This document shows, piece after piece, positions 24,785 through 34,100 of a stretch of DNA of 64,000 nucleotides. The notes beneath the pieces are model-generated. The model ran no database searches. It was given only the letters and a program-made list of their open reading frames with translations, and was not told where the DNA came from. The position numbers were made by a program, and so were the translations under genes. Numbering within the stretch: position 1 is the first letter of the stretch; each line of letters starts with the position of its first letter. The DNA comes from Pseudomonas petrae (GTDB lineage: Bacteria > Pseudomonadota > Gammaproteobacteria > Pseudomonadales > Pseudomonadaceae), in NCBI RefSeq assembly GCF_021728295.1, contig NZ_JAKJXE010000018.1:1-64000 (forward strand), read 5' to 3'.

Positions 24785-26929
24785 ATGACCGATGCCATTC
24801 GCTACGAAACCGGCCCACATCAGATCGTCACGCTGACCCTCGACATGCCTGCCCAGCAGGCCAATACCATGAACGCGGCGTATCGCCAGGCCATGGCCGA
24901 GACGCTCGAGCGTCTGCAGGCGGACAAAGAGGCCATTGCCGGTGTGATCATCCGTTCGGCGAAGAAGACGTTCGTTGCCGGCGGCGACCTTAACGAGCTG
25001 AGTCAGGTCGACGCCACCCGCGCCGCCGCCTTCTACCAGATGACCATGGACCTCAAGGCTCAGCTTCGGGCCCTGGAAACATTCGGCAAGCCGGTGGTGG
25101 CCGCCATCGAGGGGTCGGCATTGGGCGGTGGCCTGGAGCTGTGCCTGGCCTGCCACCATCGCATTGCAATCAGCGGCGGCCACGTGAGATTGAGCTTGCC
25201 GGAAGTCACCCTCGGTTTGCTCCCGGGCGGCGGCGGCACCGTGCGGCTGGTGCGCATGTTGGGTCTGGAAAAAGCCCTGCCGTTGCTGATGGAGGGCCGG
25301 ACGATGGACGTTGATCACGCCTTGAAAACGGGTGTGATCGATCAGTTGGCCAGCGACGCCGATGACCTGATGGCCAAGGGGCGTGAATGGATTCTCGCCA
25401 ATCCGGCGCCGATCAAAGCGTGGGATCAACCGGGGTTTCAGTTACCCGGCGGCACGCCTGCGCACCCGAAAGTGGCGCAGATGCTGGCCATCGCCCCGTC
25501 GATTTTGCGCAGTAAAACCCAGGGTTGCTACCCGGCGCCGGAGAAGATCCTGGCCGCAGCTGTGGAAGGCGCGCAGGTGGATTTCCACACGGCAGAAAAA
25601 ATCGAGGCGCGTTACTTCACCGAACTCGCCACCGGCCCCATCGCCAAGAACATGATCGGCAGCTGGTTTCAGCTTAATCAGGTCAAGGCCGCAGAGGCGC
25701 GGCCCAAGGCGCCGCCGGTGTTCAACATGCGCAAGGTCGGCATTCTTGGGGCCGGTTTGGTGGGTAGCGGGATTGCCTATGTGACGGCAGTGGCAGGCGT
25801 CAGCGTGATCCTCAAGGACGTCAACCTGGCGGCGGCGCAGAAGGGCAAGGATTACTCGGCGAGACTGCTGAACAAGCAGGTTGCCAGCGGCCGCCTCACC
25901 GAGGCTCAGCGCGACGCCGTGCTGGCGCGTATCAAGCCGACGGGCCGCGACAGCGATCTCGAAGGCTGCGACCTGATCATCGAAGCGGTGTTCGAGAATC
26001 GCGAGCTGAAAGCGCAGGTCAGCGTCGCCGCCGAGCAAGTGGTGGTGCCGAACGCGGTGATTGCGTCCAACACTTCGACGCTGCCGATCACCGGACTGGC
26101 CAGCGCCATCAGTCGGCAGGAACGCTTCATCGGCCTGCATTTTTTCAGCCCGGTGGAAAAGATGCGCCTGGTGGAAATCATCAAGGGCGCCCGCACCAAC
26201 GACATGACGCTGGCGCGGGCCTTCGACTTCGTTCAGCAGATCGGCAAGACCGCGATTCTGGTGAATGACACGCGTGGCTTCTTCACCTCGCGGGTGTTCG
26301 CCACCTACGCTGACGAAGGCATTGCCATGCTCGGCGATGGCGTCAGTGCGCCGATGATCGAAACCGAGGCGCGCAAGGCCGGGATGCCTGTGGGGCCGTT
26401 GGCGGTGTCCGATGAAGTCTCGTTGAGGCTGATGAGCCAGATTCGCCAGCAGACGCGCGAGGACCTGGCAGAGCAGGGCGTTGAGCTTGCCGGGCATCCG
26501 GCCGACGCGGTGATCGAGCAGCTTTTAAATGAGTTTGATCGCGCAGGGAAAACCTCCGGCGGCGGTTTTTACGACTACCCCGACGCCGCGCCCAAGCACT
26601 TGTGGCCAGAGTTGAAAATCCGGTTCGAGAAGCCCGACGCACAGATCAGCGGCCAGGATATTCGCGACCGCTTGCTGTTCATTCAGGCCCTCGAAACCGT
26701 GCGCTGCATGGAAGAAGGTGTGCTGCGCTCCACCGCGGACGCCAACGTCGGTTCGATGCTGGGCATCGGCTTTCCGGCCTGGACCGGCGGGGCGTTGCAG
26801 TTCATCAATCAATACGGGCTCAAGCCGTTCATTAACCGCGCCCGCACCCTGGCCGAGCGCTACGGCGAACGCTTTCAACCGCCTCCGCTGCTGCTGGAGA
26901 AAGCCGAGGAGGGCTCGCTGTTCCAGTAA
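24785..26929 (+). CDS. FadB/FadJ-like multifunctional beta-oxidation protein
   Basis: A 714-aa fusion of an enoyl-CoA hydratase (residues 1-190) and a 3-hydroxyacyl-CoA dehydrogenase (about 310-700). The hydratase glutamates are present in SALGGGLELCLACHHR and LPEVTLGLLPGGGG. The NAD-binding loop is VGILGAGLVGSGIAYVTAVAG, the catalytic His lies in IGLHFFSPVEKMRLVEII, and the C-terminal domain ends with GFPAWTGGALQFINQYG. Together with the thiolase upstream it can run three steps of fatty acyl-CoA oxidation. No dedicated acyl-CoA dehydrogenase or regulator is adjacent. Confidence 0.94.
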   Translation: MTDAIRYETGPHQIVTLTLDMPAQQANTMNAAYRQAMAETLERLQADKEAIAGVIIRSAKKTFVAGGDLNELSQVDATRAAAFYQMTMDLKAQLRALETFGKPVVAAIEGSALGGGLELCLACHHRIAISGGHVRLSLPEVTLGLLPGGGGTVRLVRMLGLEKALPLLMEGRTMDVDHALKTGVIDQLASDADDLMAKGREWILANPAPIKAWDQPGFQLPGGTPAHPKVAQMLAIAPSILRSKTQGCYPAPEKILAAAVEGAQVDFHTAEKIEARYFTELATGPIAKNMIGSWFQLNQVKAAEARPKAPPVFNMRKVGILGAGLVGSGIAYVTAVAGVSVILKDVNLAAAQKGKDYSARLLNKQVASGRLTEAQRDAVLARIKPTGRDSDLEGCDLIIEAVFENRELKAQVSVAAEQVVVPNAVIASNTSTLPITGLASAISRQERFIGLHFFSPVEKMRLVEIIKGARTNDMTLARAFDFVQQIGKTAILVNDTRGFFTSRVFATYADEGIAMLGDGVSAPMIETEARKAGMPVGPLAVSDEVSLRLMSQIRQQTREDLAEQGVELAGHPADAVIEQLLNEFDRAGKTSGGGFYDYPDAAPKHLWPELKIRFEKPDAQISGQDIRDRLLFIQALETVRCMEEGVLRSTADANVGSMLGIGFPAWTGGALQFINQYGLKPFINRARTLAERYGERFQPPPLLLEKAEEGSLFQ

Positions 26930-26950
26930 CGGCACCTCGTTGTGCCGTTT
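26928..26950 (+). terminator. Possible terminator overlapping the fadB-like stop codon
   Basis: AACGGCAC-CTCGTT-GTGCCGTT forms a perfect 8-bp hairpin that begins inside the stop codon; the T-tract after it is weak (GTTTG). Confidence 0.5.
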
Positions 26951-27091
26951 GAAGGGCCGATTCATCAACGAGAAGTACAGCCTGGGTTCAGCTGACGACG
27001 GCGCAACGCGGTAACTGGGCCTTGCCTTGCCCCGGCCTTCAAGGCAGGCTTGTGCCCACGCATTTTCGCTTTTGTCGCTTCAGGAATTTTT

Positions 27092-27814
27092 ATGTCGTTA
27101 CGCATCTGCATTCTGGAAACCGACGTACTTCGCCCGGAACTGGTCGATCAATACCAGGGTTACGGACGGATGTTCGAGAAGCTCTTCGCCCGCCAGCCGG
27201 TGCCTGCGGAATTCGTCGTCTACAACGTCATGCAGGGCGTTTACCCGCCGGATGACGAGCCGTTCGACGCGTATCTGATCACCGGCTCCAAGGCCGATTC
27301 CTTCGGCACTGATCCGTGGATCGAAACCCTCAAAACTTACCTGCTCGAACGCTACAAGCGCGGCGACAAGCTGCTCGGCGTGTGCTTCGGCCATCAGTTG
27401 CTGGCACTGCTGCTGGGTGGCAAGACCGAGCGCGCCTCACAAGGCTGGGGTGTCGGCATTCATCATTACAACCTCGCACCGACCCAGCCATGGATGACGC
27501 CGGCGCTGGACAAGCTCACGCTGCTGATCAGCCATCAGGATCAGGTCACTGCGCTGCCTGAAGGCGCGACGGTCATTGCTACCAGCGAGTTCTGCCCGTT
27601 CGCTGCTTATCACATCAACGATCAAGTGCTGTGCTTCCAGGGTCATCCGGAATTCATCCACGACTACTCGCGCACCTTGCTCGACATCCGTCAGGACGCG
27701 CTGGGCGAGCAGGTCTACGGCGAGGGCATCGCCAGCCTCGAAGAAGACCACCACGGCACGGCGGTTGCCGAATGGATGATGCGGTTTGTGGCGAACAAGC
27801 GTCCGGTGAGCTGA
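27092..27814 (+). CDS. Class I glutamine amidotransferase-like protein
   Basis: A 240-aa protein with a complete GATase-1 triad: C98 in LLGVCFGHQLLA, H185 and E187 in CFQGHPEF. The N-terminal half has the typical YLITGSKADSFG pattern. Stand-alone proteins of this type resemble the amidotransferase half of GMP synthase; some hydrolyse gamma-glutamyl compounds. It is not fused to a synthase and none is adjacent. The ATG at 27092 is taken as start; a longer frame upstream lacks a ribosome binding site. It is convergent with corA across a REP array. Confidence 0.9.
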   Translation: MSLRICILETDVLRPELVDQYQGYGRMFEKLFARQPVPAEFVVYNVMQGVYPPDDEPFDAYLITGSKADSFGTDPWIETLKTYLLERYKRGDKLLGVCFGHQLLALLLGGKTERASQGWGVGIHHYNLAPTQPWMTPALDKLTLLISHQDQVTALPEGATVIATSEFCPFAAYHINDQVLCFQGHPEFIHDYSRTLLDIRQDALGEQVYGEGIASLEEDHHGTAVAEWMMRFVANKRPVS

Positions 27815-27842
27815 GAGCGCGGTTGGCCGGGTGTGATGATCA

Positions 27843-28522
27843 TTGTAGGACCGGCTTCAGTCTGTAGGACCGGCTTCAGCCGGGAAGGCGTCAGTCGCCA
27901 CACTGGAAAATTGACGGCGTTCGGACAGGCCCCTTCCCGGCTGAAGCCGGTCCCACTGACAGCACGTATTTCTCCTGTAGGACCGGCTTCAGCCGGGAAG
28001 GCGTCAGTCGCCATACCGCAAGATTGATGGTGCTCACACCGGCCTCTTCCCGGCTAAAGCCGGTCCTACTGACAGCACGTATTTCTACCGTAGGACTGGC
28101 TTTAGCCGGGAAGGCGTCAGTCGCCATACCGCAAGATTGATGGTGCTCACACCTGCCTCTTCCCGGCTGAAGCCGGTCCCACTGACAGCACGTATTTCTC
28201 CTGTAGGACCGGCTTCAGCCGGGAAGGCGTCAGTCGCCACACTGGAAAACTGATGGTGCTCAGACCTGCCTCTTCCCGGCTAAAGCCGGTCCCACTGACA
28301 GCACGTATTCTTCCTGTAGGACCGGCTTCAGCCGGGAAGGCGTCAGTCGCCACACTGGAAAACTGATGGTGCTCAGACCGGCCTCTTCCCGGCTGAAGCC
28401 GGTCCCACTGACAGCACGTATTTCTCCTGTAGGACCGGCATCAGCCGGGAAGGCGTCAGTCGCCATACCGCAAGATTGATGGTGCTCACACCTGCCTCTT
28501 CCCGGCTAAAGCCGGTCCTACA
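27843..28522. repeat. REP array: about six tandem 113-bp units
   Basis: The forward REP core (GTAGGACCGGCTTCAGCCGG) begins at 27863, 27976, 28089, 28202, 28315 and 28428, spaced exactly 113 bases apart. Each unit also carries an inverted core (CTTCCCGGCTGAAGCCGG). Two linker versions alternate: one with CACTGGAAAA and one with TACCGCAAGATTG. The last unit is about 20 bases short. It fills the gap between the convergent amidotransferase and corA genes. Reading frames across it are by-products of the repeat. Confidence 0.97.
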
Positions 28523-28544
28523 GTCGTATGTATATTCAAAAGCC

Positions 28545-29516
28545 TCAAAGCCAACCCGACCGCTTGAAGCTCGCAAACAAGACCCCGCACCCGCCGACGA
28601 TCACACCCAACACCATGTAATACCCGTAATGCCAGGTCAGCTCGGGCATGTTCTGGAAATTCATCCCGTAGATCCCGGCGATGGCGGTGGGGAAGGCCAG
28701 AATCGCGGCCCAGGCGGCAAATTTGCGCTGGGTCAGGCTCTGCCGTGAAGACTCCAGCAGCAGGCTGATTTCGATGGTCTGGCTGGCGATGTCGCGCAGG
28801 TTGGAAAGGTCTTCCATCTGCCGTTTAACGTGGATCTCCACGTCGCGGAAGTACGGGCGCATGTTCTTGTCGATGAAGGGGAAGCTCAGCTTCTGCAGCT
28901 CCTCGCCAATCTCGACCATGGGCGCCACGTAGCGGCGCAGGCGCAGCAGGTCACGACGCAGCGCGTGGATGCGGTGGATGTCGGATTCATTGAGGTCCTT
29001 GCGCAGCACGTTGTGCTCAAGCTCTTCAAGCTCGCAGTGAATCGATTCGGTGACCGGCTGATAGTTCTCGGTGACGAAATCCAGCAGCGCATACAGGACG
29101 AAGTCTTCTCCATGCTCCAGCAGCAACGGCCGGGCTTCGCAGCGCTGACGCACCAGGCCATAGGACTTAGAGTCACCGTTGCGCGAGGTGATCACGTAAC
29201 CCTTGCCGGCAAAGATGTGGGTTTCGATGAAGATCAGCTTGCCGTTTTCGCGGATCGGCGCGTAAGTCACGATGAACAACGCGTCGCCGAAGGTCTCCAG
29301 CTTCGGCCGGCTGTGGACTTCCAGCGCGTCTTCGATGGCCAGCTCGTGCAGATTGAATTGTTTCTGCAGCGTGGTCAGTTCTTCAAGGCCCGGCTGCTCC
29401 AGGCCAATCCAGACGAAATGCCTGGGTTTCGCCGCCCAGGCCGCGCCTTCGTCGAGGGAAATATTGGTGACTTTCTTTCCGGCACTGTAAACGGCAGCGG
29501 CAACCACTCGACCCAT
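28545..29516 (-). CDS. corA: CorA-family magnesium/cobalt channel
   Basis: A 323-aa CorA-type divalent cation channel. The long N-terminal cytoplasmic domain is followed by two C-terminal transmembrane helices, and the family selectivity motif appears as IYGMNFQNMPEL at the end of the first helix. The C-terminus is basic (FKRSGWL) and cytoplasmic. A pentamer in the inner membrane is expected from the family. The gene stands alone on the minus strand, with its 3' end at the REP array. Confidence 0.93.
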   Translation of the reverse strand: MGRVVAAAVYSAGKKVTNISLDEGAAWAAKPRHFVWIGLEQPGLEELTTLQKQFNLHELAIEDALEVHSRPKLETFGDALFIVTYAPIRENGKLIFIETHIFAGKGYVITSRNGDSKSYGLVRQRCEARPLLLEHGEDFVLYALLDFVTENYQPVTESIHCELEELEHNVLRKDLNESDIHRIHALRRDLLRLRRYVAPMVEIGEELQKLSFPFIDKNMRPYFRDVEIHVKRQMEDLSNLRDIASQTIEISLLLESSRQSLTQRKFAAWAAILAFPTAIAGIYGMNFQNMPELTWHYGYYMVLGVIVGGCGVLFASFKRSGWL

Positions 29517-29608
29517 AATGTCTGCTTCTTCTTTTAGGGAAACCTGATGCGCAGCTTAGCGCGCTCCCTGATCAGAGTCGGCGGATTTAAACGAGTTCGC
29601 AGGTTATT

Positions 29609-30364
29609 TCAGTGTTGTTCAGCGTCTGTTTGGATGCCGGCCGTTGACCCGCGGACTTGCGCGTCCATGCTGGCGATGCAGGCCTGCATCTGGCCATGGC
29701 AGAGCGCGATGAGCTGCGGGATATCTTCGCTGGTCAGGCCCGAAGTCGGGATCGCGGGCAGCGTGCGGATAATCACCTCGCCGCTGTCCCATCGATTCAA
29801 ATCCATGCTGCGCACGTAGGTGCTCACGCAGACGGGCACGATGGGCACACCGGCCTCGATCGCCATCTGGAACGCGCCGCGTTTGAACGGCAGCAATTCC
29901 TCGCCTTTGTTGCGTGTGCCTTCGGGGAATACCCAGATCGAGGTGTCCTTGTGCTGCAGGGTTTCGGTGGTCTGGAGAATGGCGCGGCGTGCCCGTTGCG
30001 GGTTGCCACGATCAATCAACACGTTGCCCGCCAGCCAGAACAGCTGGCCGAAGAAGGGCACCCATTTGAGACTTTTTTTACCGATGCAGACCGTGCGCGG
30101 CGGCACGATGTTGCCGAGGACAAACAGGTCGTGGTTGGATTGATGGTTACAGATGATCACGCAGGGCCTGGCCTGCTCGAACTGCAGGCTGAGCTGCGCA
30201 TTCAGGCGCAGCCCGAGAATCCGCATGGCGGGGAGGGCGTAGAGGCGAGCACACAGGCGGCTGTTGTCCGGGTTGAACGGGCGGCACAGGCCAAGCAAAA
30301 GCCCCAGTGCGCCGGCGACGAGAAAGTGCAGGCCCATCAACAACATACGCAGAACGAACAGCAT
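29609..30364 (-). CDS. Lysophospholipid acyltransferase (PlsC family)
   Basis: A 251-aa 1-acylglycerol-3-phosphate acyltransferase-like protein. The catalytic HX4D motif is NHQSNHD (H74, D79) and the phosphate-binding FPEGTR lies at 146-151. One hydrophobic helix at the N-terminus (MLFVLRMLLMGLHFLVAGALGLLLGL) anchors it to the inner membrane. It would make phosphatidic acid from lysophosphatidic acid. I start at MLFVLRM because the upstream part of the frame lacks a ribosome binding site. More than one plsC-like gene is normal in Pseudomonas, so I give no symbol. Confidence 0.88.
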   Translation of the reverse strand: MLFVLRMLLMGLHFLVAGALGLLLGLCRPFNPDNSRLCARLYALPAMRILGLRLNAQLSLQFEQARPCVIICNHQSNHDLFVLGNIVPPRTVCIGKKSLKWVPFFGQLFWLAGNVLIDRGNPQRARRAILQTTETLQHKDTSIWVFPEGTRNKGEELLPFKRGAFQMAIEAGVPIVPVCVSTYVRSMDLNRWDSGEVIIRTLPAIPTSGLTSEDIPQLIALCHGQMQACIASMDAQVRGSTAGIQTDAEQH

Positions 30365-30515
30365 GCAAAACCACCCGGTAGGCGAAAGGCCGCGCAGTGT
30401 ACGGATGTGCACTGGAATCGGCAATCGCCCACGGGCCGGGCGGAGGATCAGGAATTTAACGGGATGTTTCAGGGGAAACGCGCCGCAAGGAATGCAGCGC
30501 GTTGTCGGTGATCCC

Positions 30516-31205
30516 TCAGAGCGGGATCTGACGATCCAGCTCGATCGCCCGGTCGAGGGTCTCGAGGAATTCCTTGCGTACTTTCAACTTGGTCTGCTTG
30601 TGGGCGCGCATGTTGATTTTCTTCATCTGCAGCGCCACGGTGCGCGCAGCCTCGGTGAGTTCTTCCGGGGCGACCACTTTGTCGAAGAACCCGGCTTGCA
30701 GCGCGCCCTTGGGATCGAACATCTCGCCGCAGATCACCGAGCGACCGAAGGCACTTTTGCGCAGGCGGTCACGGGCCAGTTCGATGCCGGCGTGGTGCAT
30801 GGTCATACCGATTTGCACCTCGTTCAGACCGATGCTGAACGGGCCTTCGACGCCGATGCGGTAATCCGCCGACAGCAGCAGGAAGGCGCCTTTGGCCACG
30901 GCATGACCACCGCACGCGACCACGATCGGGAACGGAAACGACAGCATCCGCCGCGCGAGCGTTGAGCCTTCTGCGACCAGGGCCATGGCGGCTTCCGGCG
31001 ACGCGGTTATGATTTTCAGGTCATACCCGCCCGAGAGAATGCCCGGCTGACCGGTGATGATCACCACGGCGCGGTCCTGCTCGGCGCGGTCCAGAGCGGC
31101 ATTGAACGCGGCGACCACGTCGTTGCTGATGGCGTTGACCTTGCCGTTGGTCAGGGTCAGCGTCGCAACGCCGTCATCCAGTTGATAGGCGACCAAATCA
31201 CTCAT
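30516..31205 (-). CDS. Crotonase / enoyl-CoA hydratase-isomerase family protein
   Basis: A 229-aa crotonase-fold protein. The oxyanion-hole segments are present as GILSGGYDLKIIT and CGGHAVAKGAFLLLSADYRIG. The first catalytic Glu position of hydratases (GGG.E) is not conserved: AKGAFLLL lacks a Glu, which argues against a classical hydratase and for an isomerase, thioesterase or hydrolase activity. EVQIGM replaces the usual PE.. loop. AAGGA precedes the ATG. It is transcribed alone. Confidence 0.85.
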   Translation of the reverse strand: MSDLVAYQLDDGVATLTLTNGKVNAISNDVVAAFNAALDRAEQDRAVVIITGQPGILSGGYDLKIITASPEAAMALVAEGSTLARRMLSFPFPIVVACGGHAVAKGAFLLLSADYRIGVEGPFSIGLNEVQIGMTMHHAGIELARDRLRKSAFGRSVICGEMFDPKGALQAGFFDKVVAPEELTEAARTVALQMKKINMRAHKQTKLKVRKEFLETLDRAIELDRQIPL

Positions 31206-31338
31206 GGAGCTAGTCCTTTTTGTTTTGAAGTGGCGCAGACGTTACTCACCCGGCAGGGCAAGGTAAAGCGTAAAGGATGACTGGCAAGTCAGGGGATCGG
31301 GTCGCCGACGCTGGCGACCCTGAGAGGGAGCGGGGCGG

Positions 31339-31632
31339 TTACACCTCGACTTCGTTCAGTTCGCAGTATTCTTCCCAGTCCATGTCCAGTGCCTCGGCCG
31401 CTTCCTTGTGCGTAGCAAGACGCAGCGCCTTCAGTTGCTCGGGGGTTTCGGCAATAAAGGTCAGCGCCAGCTCCCAGGTCGGGATGCCCTGGGCTTCGGC
31501 TTCGTCTTCGAAGGCCCAGAGGGTCAGCTGTTGCTGTTCTTTCGGGCTCAAATCCTGGATTTCAGCCTGCAACATCGGATTGGTCACGATGTACTTCGCC
31601 AAGGCAGCTTCGGTCCAGTCGTTTGCGTTCAT
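31339..31632 (-). CDS. Small acidic protein (possible DUF6388)
   Basis: A 97-aa, strongly acidic, mostly helical soluble protein (MNANDWTEAALAKYIVTNPMLQAEIQDLSPKEQQQLTLWAFEDEAEAQGIPTWELALTFIAETPEQLKALR...). It resembles what I recall as DUF6388, a family known mostly from Pseudomonas, but I am not certain. AGGAG lies about ten bases before the ATG. It has no membrane segment or catalytic motif. Neighbours are the crotonase gene and the NCS1 permease. Confidence 0.72.
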   Translation of the reverse strand: MNANDWTEAALAKYIVTNPMLQAEIQDLSPKEQQQLTLWAFEDEAEAQGIPTWELALTFIAETPEQLKALRLATHKEAAEALDMDWEEYCELNEVEV

Positions 31633-31810
31633 GCGGGGGTGATCTCCTGTGGGTCGAGCTGACGTGTTGCTGTGGGTGGGATGCTGCCGGGGTCATGAGG
31701 CAAGCGGCGATTGTGCGTGATGTGAATCACTGGCGCCAGTCACAGGCGACCCGTCGGTCGGGGTAGGCTTGGGCTCAGGCCGCTGAATGAATAGCGCCGC
31801 TGCGGACAAA

Positions 31811-31838
31811 TAAAAGGGGCCCGCTTTGCAGCGAGCCC
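31811..31838 (-). terminator. Rho-independent terminator for the NCS1 permease gene
   Basis: On the minus strand, GGGCTCGCT and AGCGGGCCC pair with one G-U around a GCAA loop, followed by CCTTTTA. Confidence 0.8.
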
Positions 31839-31859
31839 TCGGTCAACGGCGTCGGAATA

Positions 31860-33362
31860 TCAACCGATCGCCATCGGCTTCTTCACATTGCGGTGCGCGT
31901 TATCGCCCAGCAATGGGTGCGGACCGTGGGCGCCATACACGCCAACCGGTTCCGGAAAGGTGCGCAGCAGGGTGATGTACAACAGCGCCGCCAGGCCAAG
32001 GGTGATCGGCAGGCTGATGTCGATACCGCCCGCCAGATTGCCCAGTGGACCGACGAACTGCCCCGGCAAGTTGACGAAGCACAGGCCCACCGCTGCGCTC
32101 GGAAGCCAGGCGCCCAGACCGCGACAGTTCCAGCCGTGCTCGAACCAATAGTGACCACCGCTCTGGCCACGGGTGAACACTTGCAGGTCCGCCGGGTGAT
32201 AGAAGCCGCGGCGAACGATCAGGCCCAGCACCATGATCACGATCCACGGAGAAGTACAGGTAACTATCAGCACGGCGAAGGTCGACACGCTTTGCACCAG
32301 ATTGAAGGCGAAGCGGCCGATGAAGATGAAGGCAATCGCAGCGATGCCGATCAGAATCGTCGCCTGGGCACGATTGAGCAGGCGCGGAAACATGCTCGAC
32401 ATGTCCAGCCCGGTGCCGTAGAGCGACGTCGTACCGGTCGACATCCCGCCGATGATTGCGATCAGGCACACCGGCAGAAAGAACCAATTGGGCGAGACCG
32501 CCAGCAGGCCGCCGACGTAATTGTTGTCCGTGATGTATTGCGGCGCCTGGGTGGCCACGATGGTCGCCGTGCACAGCCCGAACAGAAACGGGATCAGCGT
32601 GCAGATCTGTGCCAGAAACACCGACGCCATGATGCGTTTTTTCGATGTCTGGCGTGGGATGTAGCGCGACCAGTCACCGAGAAACGCACCGAACGACACC
32701 GGATTGCTCATCGCCAAAAGTGCGGCACCAATGAACGCTGCCCAGAACCCCTCACTGCCACGGTTGACCGTACCGGTGAAGCCCGCATCGAAGCTGCCGC
32801 TGAAAGCAAAGATGCCGAGCAGGAACAACAGGCTTGAAGCGAACACCGCGATCTTGTTGACCCACAGCATGAAGCGAAAACCGTAGATGCACACCACCAA
32901 CACCAGCACGGCGAAAACGCCGTAGGCCACCGCCAGCGTGAAGTCGTTTTCCGGCAGGCCGACCATGCGTTTGGCGCCGCCGATCAACGCATCCCCCGAA
33001 CTCCAGACCGACAGCGAGAAGAACGCCACCGCCGTGAGCAACGACAGAAACGAGCCGACGATGCGCCCGTGAACCCCAAAGTGCGCGCCGGATGAAACCG
33101 CGTTGTTGGTGCCGTTGAGGGCGCCGAACAGACCCATCGGCGCAAGGATGATCGACCCGAGCACGATGCCCAACAGGATTGCCCAGACGCCGGCCTGGAA
33201 CGACAGGCCGAACAGCACCGGAAAACTGCCGAGCACGGCGGTGGCGAAGGTGTTGGCGCCGCCGAAGGTCAGACGAAACAGGTCGAGGGGCGCAGCGTCG
33301 CGCTGATGATCGGGGATCTGTTCGACCCCGAAGGTTTCGATCGTAGTGGTGGGGTGAGCCAT
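31860..33362 (-). CDS. NCS1-family permease (cytosine/purine/allantoin type)
   Basis: A 500-aa protein with about 12 transmembrane helices. NCS1 features are PLDLFRLTFGGANTFATAVLGSFPVLFG in helix 1, GAHFGVHGRIVGS in helix 2-3 and SNPVSFGAFLGDWSRYIPRQTSKKRI in the middle, where the DWSRYIP motif is characteristic of cytosine/purine permeases. The specific substrate (cytosine, purine, hydantoin or allantoin) is not evident. It has a good AGGA site and a terminator. The small NTF2-like gene 184 bases upstream on the same strand may be related. Confidence 0.9.
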   Translation of the reverse strand: MAHPTTTIETFGVEQIPDHQRDAAPLDLFRLTFGGANTFATAVLGSFPVLFGLSFQAGVWAILLGIVLGSIILAPMGLFGALNGTNNAVSSGAHFGVHGRIVGSFLSLLTAVAFFSLSVWSSGDALIGGAKRMVGLPENDFTLAVAYGVFAVLVLVVCIYGFRFMLWVNKIAVFASSLLFLLGIFAFSGSFDAGFTGTVNRGSEGFWAAFIGAALLAMSNPVSFGAFLGDWSRYIPRQTSKKRIMASVFLAQICTLIPFLFGLCTATIVATQAPQYITDNNYVGGLLAVSPNWFFLPVCLIAIIGGMSTGTTSLYGTGLDMSSMFPRLLNRAQATILIGIAAIAFIFIGRFAFNLVQSVSTFAVLIVTCTSPWIVIMVLGLIVRRGFYHPADLQVFTRGQSGGHYWFEHGWNCRGLGAWLPSAAVGLCFVNLPGQFVGPLGNLAGGIDISLPITLGLAALLYITLLRTFPEPVGVYGAHGPHPLLGDNAHRNVKKPMAIG

Positions 33363-33546
33363 GGGATGTTCCTGCGCGCTGTCGTGTTGTTATAAGGCCG
33401 GCGCTAGGCGCTGGCCCGTTATCTCGACCGGTGAACCCGATCGTGGCATTGGCAGTGGTCGGCATTGCGACCCTGAATCAGGTAAGGCAGTGCGTTGTGC
33501 GTGCGGCAGCCTCTGAGGACCACTCGCCATCGATTGCGCGTCCCCG

Positions 33547-33945
33547 CTAGCCCGTTTTCACGGACAGGTGTTCGTGGCACGCCAGCCAGCGCCCGCCGTA
33601 TTGCCGAAAGACAATGCTTTCGCGCTCGCTGAAATGGCTTTCTTCATCGCCGAAGCGAACGTGGGTGTCGACGTCGTGCATGAAAATCGCGATATCACCC
33701 TGCAGGCTGATGTGGGCGTTGCGCGATTGGCAACCCAGAACGGTAAAGCCGTCTGCCTGCCAGCCAGCCCACACATCGCGGTAAGCGGCGCGTGACAGCA
33801 GGGGCGCAGGCAAGGTGTGAAAGAGGAACGTGGCGTCTTCAGCGAATGCGGCGAAGTAGGCATCCGTGTCGTTGCTGGCGAATGCGTCGATGAGCGTTTG
33901 TGCGGCGTGTTGAATGGCGTCGTGGTGGATCTCGGTGGAGGTCAT
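33547..33945 (-). CDS. NTF2-like / SnoaL-type protein
   Basis: A 132-aa protein of the NTF2-like fold: DAIQHAAQTLIDAFASNDTDAYFAAFAEDATFLFHTLPAPLLSRAAYRDVWAGW with the helix followed by beta strands, and VDTHVRFGDEESHFSERESIVFRQYGGRWLACHEHLS at the end. The family includes ketosteroid isomerase-like enzymes and plain ligand-binding domains. No clear catalytic Asp/His pair is assigned. It lies upstream of the NCS1 permease on the same strand, so the two may form one unit that handles a nitrogen compound; that is inference. Confidence 0.82.
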   Translation of the reverse strand: MTSTEIHHDAIQHAAQTLIDAFASNDTDAYFAAFAEDATFLFHTLPAPLLSRAAYRDVWAGWQADGFTVLGCQSRNAHISLQGDIAIFMHDVDTHVRFGDEESHFSERESIVFRQYGGRWLACHEHLSVKTG

Positions 33946-34100
33946 GGCCGGCTCGTTTTTGTGATTCTGGCGATGGGGCCCGACTGTAAGCAGCTCTCAC
34001 GGGGCATCACATCGGCGCCGGTAAAAACTTAGTTCAGAATATTGAGAAGTAATGGCTGGCGGTCAGCCTCGAGCTGCAAGCTGCAAGCAGCGGTGCGTCG

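Noticed and set aside
27843..28522. CRISPR array
   Set aside because: The repeats are regularly spaced, but each unit is palindromic REP sequence, linkers are near-identical and no cas gene is present.
27715..28576. Series of similar minus-strand ORFs (MATDAFPAEAGPT... type) across the REP array
   Set aside because: They are the 113-bp repeat read in frame by chance. The same peptide appears wherever the REP core occurs, with no ribosome binding site.
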